Positions 59,681-64,000 of a stretch of 64,000 bases of DNA are shown here, in pieces. The stretch spans positions 2,602,229 through 2,666,228 of the forward strand of contig VFFE01009205.1 of assembly GCA_008921705.1 (NCBI GenBank). The letters run 5' to 3'. The notes below the pieces were generated by a model. That model searched no databases and was not told the DNA's origin. It worked only from the letters and a program-made list of their open reading frames with translations. A program made the translations under genes and the position numbers. The stretch comes from Burhinus oedicnemus. Lineage: Eukaryota > Chordata > Aves > Charadriiformes > Burhinidae. The first letter of the stretch is position 1; each line of letters starts with the position of its first letter.

Positions 59681-61980
59681 GTGAATATGTGAGTGGCCTT
59701 TTGGGGTCTGTGCTAACATGTTGTCACAAGTCAGTTACTGGTGTTTTTCTACTGCCAGCCCAGTTCAAAGTTCAAATTAATTCTGTGAAGCCCCCTTCCC
59801 AAAATCGTGCACAAGAACAGACATACATGCTTTACAGATTTAATTTGCTGTTTTTGTAAAAGGTACTGTTAATAAATACACATGAATAAATGAATTTATA
59901 ACTATACGTTAATACTAGGGCAGAAGGGAAAGTTTGAGGCCTTAGTATCTTTTACAAGCAGAAAACTCTAATTTTACCAGCAGTAAGTACTAATTTACTT
60001 GTAAGTAAGCTGTGTTTATTTCTGCATATTCATGTTATTTGTCGAATAGCCTGCAAAATGTGTATCTCTGTTGCCCTAGCCCAAAGCTGCCTGTGAGACT
60101 GCAAGTGCAGGAGGGGCCGCAGTGGTGTTTAGGGAGAAGATGGGTATGGGCAGGCAGGGAGAGGGGGAAAGGCCAGGCCTTTTGGCAGCAGGTCAAGTCT
60201 GACTGGATTAATTGTATAGTGAAACTTTAATTGTACCTTTGTAAGCGAACAGGAAAACTGGTGTAGTTATGTTGTGAGTAGTTCTCTCATTGTGGCAGAA
60301 CTTTGACTTCATTGATATTTTCAAATAAATCCGAGAGGAATAATGCACTATTCAAAGATAATTAAGTTTCTTTTAGCTTGGAAATCATTATCTGAGAAAA
60401 GAGATGGAGTCTTAACTACTGAGGTAACTCCAGAACTGCCATCTTGTCATCCTGCTTGGCCTGAAGCACATGCGTATGGTGATAAGTACAGTTGGTGAAA
60501 GGCGTTATTAATTTTCACAAGTCAAATCTGTGGTTTGGATGACCCGCATCTCAGAAAACAGAGGAATTAGCATGTAGAAAAGCATGGGAGAAGTTCAAGA
60601 AGCCTTTGAGCATGGAAGAGGTGGAGATGAGGCAGAGGCATAATTCTCTGCATTATGAGTTGCAGCTGGGTATCGGAGCAAAGCTAGGCACTGCGGCAGC
60701 ACACCTCAGCTGCTGTACATTGATAATGTTTTTGCTGTATGCCTGGATACACAGTGATGCTTGATGATTTTAATGAGTTGTTACATGATGCTTCAAATAT
60801 GATTTTGGATTAACTTATGTGACGCAGTGTTGAGTTGTAGTTACAGTCTTTCCTGCGCATTTTCCATTGGAGCAAAGCTGAGTATTTTGGCTGAATCTTG
60901 GATGAAATGTTGCTAGCCAGTTCATTTCTTGTTCACTACAGGAAACCTGAGATGTCATCAAATTTGTATTTCTTAATGGGAAGCCGCATGTTATTTTGAG
61001 GCAAATTTAATTTTAATGTTACTGAAAAACTTGACCTGTCCTCTATAGAAAGTTATGGTATTGTGTCACTGAGTGGAATGTGGGAATGTATATTGCTGCA
61101 TGGATCACAATTATTCTAATTCCATAACATTATCAGCAATAGACATATGACTATAACAATGCAATTCTCTTTAACACAGTCTGTAAAAACACATTGATTT
61201 TATAGCTCCCCAAACTGATTACATTAATATCTGTGCATAATTAGTTTACACATTACTAAATTACTGACAGATTAAAAGTGAAATAGTGCAGTTCATACAT
61301 GGCCGCATAACTGCCAGAAAGGAAATTAATATGGATTCAAATGGTCCTCAGAGACCTGCGCTGAAATAGCAGAAATCTATAAAGACTGCTTGCGTTAGGA
61401 AATTTCTATCGCCAACATGTTTGTGGTTGATGCTTTGCTAAGTCTGTTAATATGGGTAAAATTTAGTATAGGAAATGATGTTTGAACGATGCTTTTAAGG
61501 TTACCAGCTCAAGAATGTGTTTATTAAAAGTAAATTCCTGACTTAAATGGCAATTACATTGGACATGAATATGAATTTTTAAATACCTTTGTAAGTCTTC
61601 CTGATGAAGTGGTAGTAGCATAAAGTAGCTACTACTTAAGATGCATTTGAAAATTATATTGGTTTTAGATACTATAAAAGTTGAGAACTTACTCTTGGTG
61701 CTTCTCCCTCAGGCCAAACACACATTAGAGATAACCTTGTATCAGAAGTTGATCTGTTTGTACAGCCTCAAATGTTTTAAGACGATTTTCGATCTTTAAA
61801 AAAATTTTGACATAAGCTGTATAAAGAAACTTTATATACAGTTCATCAGCTGCCTACAACCTTTTACTTACTGTATACATCCTGATGAAGACTGGGCTAC
61901 TTGCATGCCAGTCCAAGCTGTCATTATGGGAAGAATTGCAAAAGGAATTGGTTGTGATTCTTACAGGCTGGTTGTGAAGA
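59681..61980. other. Noncoding DNA, no gene recognised
   Basis: After the GC block the composition returns to AT-rich by about 59.8 kb, with a short GC-richer stretch at 60080-60180. No coding region or transposon was recognised. The segment 61030-61350 looks like a possible conserved noncoding element. Confidence 0.5.
61030..61350. other. Candidate conserved noncoding element
   Basis: The segment shows GTGGAATGTGGGAATGTATA, with TEAD-like GGAATG words, then CACAATTATTCTAATTCC, CTGATTACATTAATATCTG, CATAATTAGTTTACAC and CATGGCCGCATAACTGCC with a retained CpG. This is a dense mix of homeobox cores over 320 bases without repeat signatures. It is the best candidate of its kind in the right part of the window, but the call rests on composition only. 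Confidence 0.3.
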
Positions 61981-61997
61981 AAGTTGTGCTAAGATGC

Positions 61998-62008
61998 TTT
62001 TTTTTCCT

Positions 62009-62039
<31 letters not shown>

Positions 62040-62104
62040 CTCCTCAACCTTATNNNNNNNNNNNNNNNNNNNNTTTTTGTTTTTGTTTTTTTTTTTTTTT
62101 TTTT
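61998..62104. repeat. Poly-T tract interrupted by assembly gap
   Basis: Long T runs (62011-62039 and 62080-62104, with scattered C and G) flank 20 N bases at 62054-62073. The true length and content of the tract are unknown. A frame that reads through this tract is an artefact. Confidence 0.95.
62054..62073. other. 20-base assembly gap (N run)
   Basis: Twenty consecutive N bases lie inside the poly-T tract. The round number suggests a placeholder rather than a measured length. Confidence 0.99.
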
Positions 62105-64000
62105 AGACAGAACAATTCTGCTCCTTAGAAAATATCTTGCACTGACAGTAACAGTAGCTGCAGATCCACTTTAGTGGAAGTGATCTTGTTGCCTTGTAAT
62201 AGCTGCATTTTTATTGCTGCTATCTTCCTCAGGTGGCCTGAATGTGAAAGTTCACTATTTTTGCCTCAGTCACCCCCTACACTGCAAGATTCTTGAGCAT
62301 GTTGTTAGTTCTAGGTGCTTTTTTAAATATGGAAATGCAGGGTCAGAAAGGAGCAATGCTTCTATAAGTATTTTGCTTGTCTTCCCTGGGTAATTGTGCA
62401 TACAGGATACTGGGTATTTTGGTCTTTTTAGAGAAGGCCTTGTTTTTTCTTGAACCGTTACTATTTGAAAGGAAGTCAAACTGGGCGATACTATTTGAAA
62501 TGTGAATTCCTGTATTCATTTATTTGGTTTTCCATAGTCTCTTAGCATTTTTATTATACATCCAAAATTCAAAAGTGTTAAAAGTTTACAAAATAAGAAC
62601 ATTTATTCCCTGTTGTTATGCTATTTTGGGAGAAAGCCATTGTACAAAATAGCCTTGATGTGAAAAATTTAAGCAGGTGCATGATTGTCGTGAGTTGGGA
62701 AGTATTTAATGCTTTGTTTGTCTTCCGTATTGGATATGGGCAGAAGCAAGGAGCATCGTTAAAACATTAAAAGCTCTCTAATTGGGCATCCATTGAAAAA
62801 TCTAAGAGTGTGAAGAATTTCCAAGGGGAAGTCAGAGAAAACACTTATTTACTAACATGCTAACTAGAAGTTCATTTTTCCTAGGAAAGAACATAGGAGG
62901 ACATAGGAGTAATGGTTGATAGTGTGACTAAGGTGATTCTTTGTTTTGTTTTGCTTTTTTAAGTGGCGTATGAAGTCTTACTGTTAAATTAAAAATAGAT
63001 TCTAATAAAAAAGCAATAAAATAATCCAGTGTTAGGGAACTATTACTTAGACAATACTTTCTTAACCTGTTCTAGGAAACTGGTTATCTTTTTTTTCTTC
63101 TTGTTATGCCCTAAAGAGCAAATGTTTGGTATTTACAGGTTTCTTTTCCCTTTGACTTGAAAAGAATTACATCAGTGATTTCACAGTCTCTTTGAAAGTT
63201 AATCTTCTAAGGCAAAGGAAGGAACAGTTCTAAAAAAAACTAATTAAATTGTGCTTTTTCTGTTTTTATTATTTCTGCTGTTACTTAAGAATGGTGAGGG
63301 TGATTTTCTGGCTTCTATGAAGTAAATGTAGAATTTTCCTGCCTTATCAAAAGTAGTTAATCTTTGTTACATGATATTTGCATCGTTTTTGTGTATATTA
63401 GGGAAAGAGGGCTTCTAATTAGAGAACTATAAAAAAAAATTATATGACGATGTCAGGATAGACACGTTTTATGGATGACAATTTTTAAAATTAAGTTGTA
63501 GGTCCATTCTTACTTTTCAACAATTTCTGAAAGGGATGAACATTGAATATCAGGAAGTTGTTATCATGTTGACAAGTACTGTGGGTTTTTTAATTGTTTG
63601 AATAAATTTTGAAAATCTATTTCACTTTTTTAAAAGTGATTACTGACTCATTAGTCAGATTCTTCAAAAAAGAAGGGGAAGGTGAAGATAGTAAAACAAA
63701 TGTGACCCAAGGGTTGGTTGGTTGGCAAAACTTTGATTTTAATGAGGAGATTTCATAACTTTCTCTATGAATGGATTACTGGGTTGCCTGCAAATATTTG
63801 TATAGTTATATGGAAAAATAAACAAGCAGTAGGGGAATTGTCTTGGTTCCCCTTCCCCCCCGCCCTTGCCCCTGCTTCATAATCGATACTTTGTGGGACT
63901 TATTTCAAAATTTCCTCTCTTGTATTATGTGTGAGATGAAGGGGCCTGACAGTTTATTTTACAAAAAAAATTAACATACAAGTGTGCTTCTGTTTATTCA
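62105..64000. other. Noncoding DNA, no gene recognised
   Basis: AT-rich unique DNA continues to the window edge. It has no repeat family recognised apart from a GGTT triplet near 63713-63725 and a C-rich tract at 63849-63872. Confidence 0.5.
63849..63872 (-). other. Potential G-quadruplex motif (minus strand)
   Basis: The plus strand has C runs of 4, 7, 3 and 4 separated by 2, 1 and 3 bases, so the minus strand fits the G3+N1-7 rule. It is isolated in AT-rich sequence. Confidence 0.65.

Noticed and set aside
59067..59684. A 205-codon plus-strand frame
   Set aside because: It overlaps the other frame, runs through G-rich low-complexity DNA into AT-rich sequence and an A/G homopolymer, and shows no domain.
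61905..62174. An open frame crossing the N gap
   Set aside because: It consists of poly-Phe from T runs and unknown residues from N bases; it is an artefact.
1..64000. CRISPR arrays, operons, riboswitches or bacterial origins
   Set aside because: No regularly spaced repeats or tightly packed genes exist, and the repeat content is that of a bird.

Overview
This 64 kb window looks like a stretch of bird genome with no recognisable host protein-coding gene. Two signs point to Aves. A 5'-truncated CR1 LINE (about 8841-9500) ends in the ATTCTATGATTCT-type tail and shows the C-terminal reverse-transcriptase coding pattern of avian CR1. A solo LTR on the minus strand (25457-26107) has the ends and overall layout of a common avian ERV LTR group and is flanked by a perfect 5-bp target-site duplication. 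The species cannot be named from the sequence alone. The DNA is AT-rich and CpG-poor, every open frame outside repeats is short, and repeat content is low. This fits a gene desert or a very large intron.

Layout. 1-8.8 kb: AT-rich unique DNA with two segments that look like conserved noncoding elements. 8.84-9.50 kb: CR1 insertion with a decayed reverse-transcriptase tail carrying a 1-bp frameshift. 9.5-24.6 kb: unique DNA with a MIR-like SINE, an ancient palindromic element and two homeobox-site-rich blocks. 24.66-25.14 kb: an older, diverged CR1 on the minus strand. 25.25 kb: an (AC)14 microsatellite. 25.45-26.11 kb: the solo LTR. 26.1-40 kb: unique DNA with SINE scraps, a G-quadruplex motif and small tandem duplications. 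40.09-40.93 kb and 54.16-54.35 kb: groups of decayed palindromic (foldback, MITE-like) ancient amniote repeats. 44.0-45.4 kb: a 36-bp tandem duplication and an uncertain exon-like segment. 48.6 and 53.4 kb: two MIR copies in opposite orientations. 58.2-59.5 kb: a sharply bounded GC-rich block with a T22 run, a GGA/GAA repeat and a G-quadruplex motif. 61.0-61.35 kb: another block resembling conserved noncoding sequence. 62.0-62.1 kb: a poly-T tract interrupted by a 20-base assembly gap.

No functional gene network can be described. The biology visible here is a record of transposable-element insertions of different ages (MIR and palindromic repeats, then old CR1, then younger CR1 and LTR) within DNA that may carry regulatory elements. 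I found no CRISPR array, functional tRNA or rRNA gene, operon, or undescribed protein system. Repeat families were recognised from memory of their consensus sequences, and the conserved-element calls are inference from composition only.
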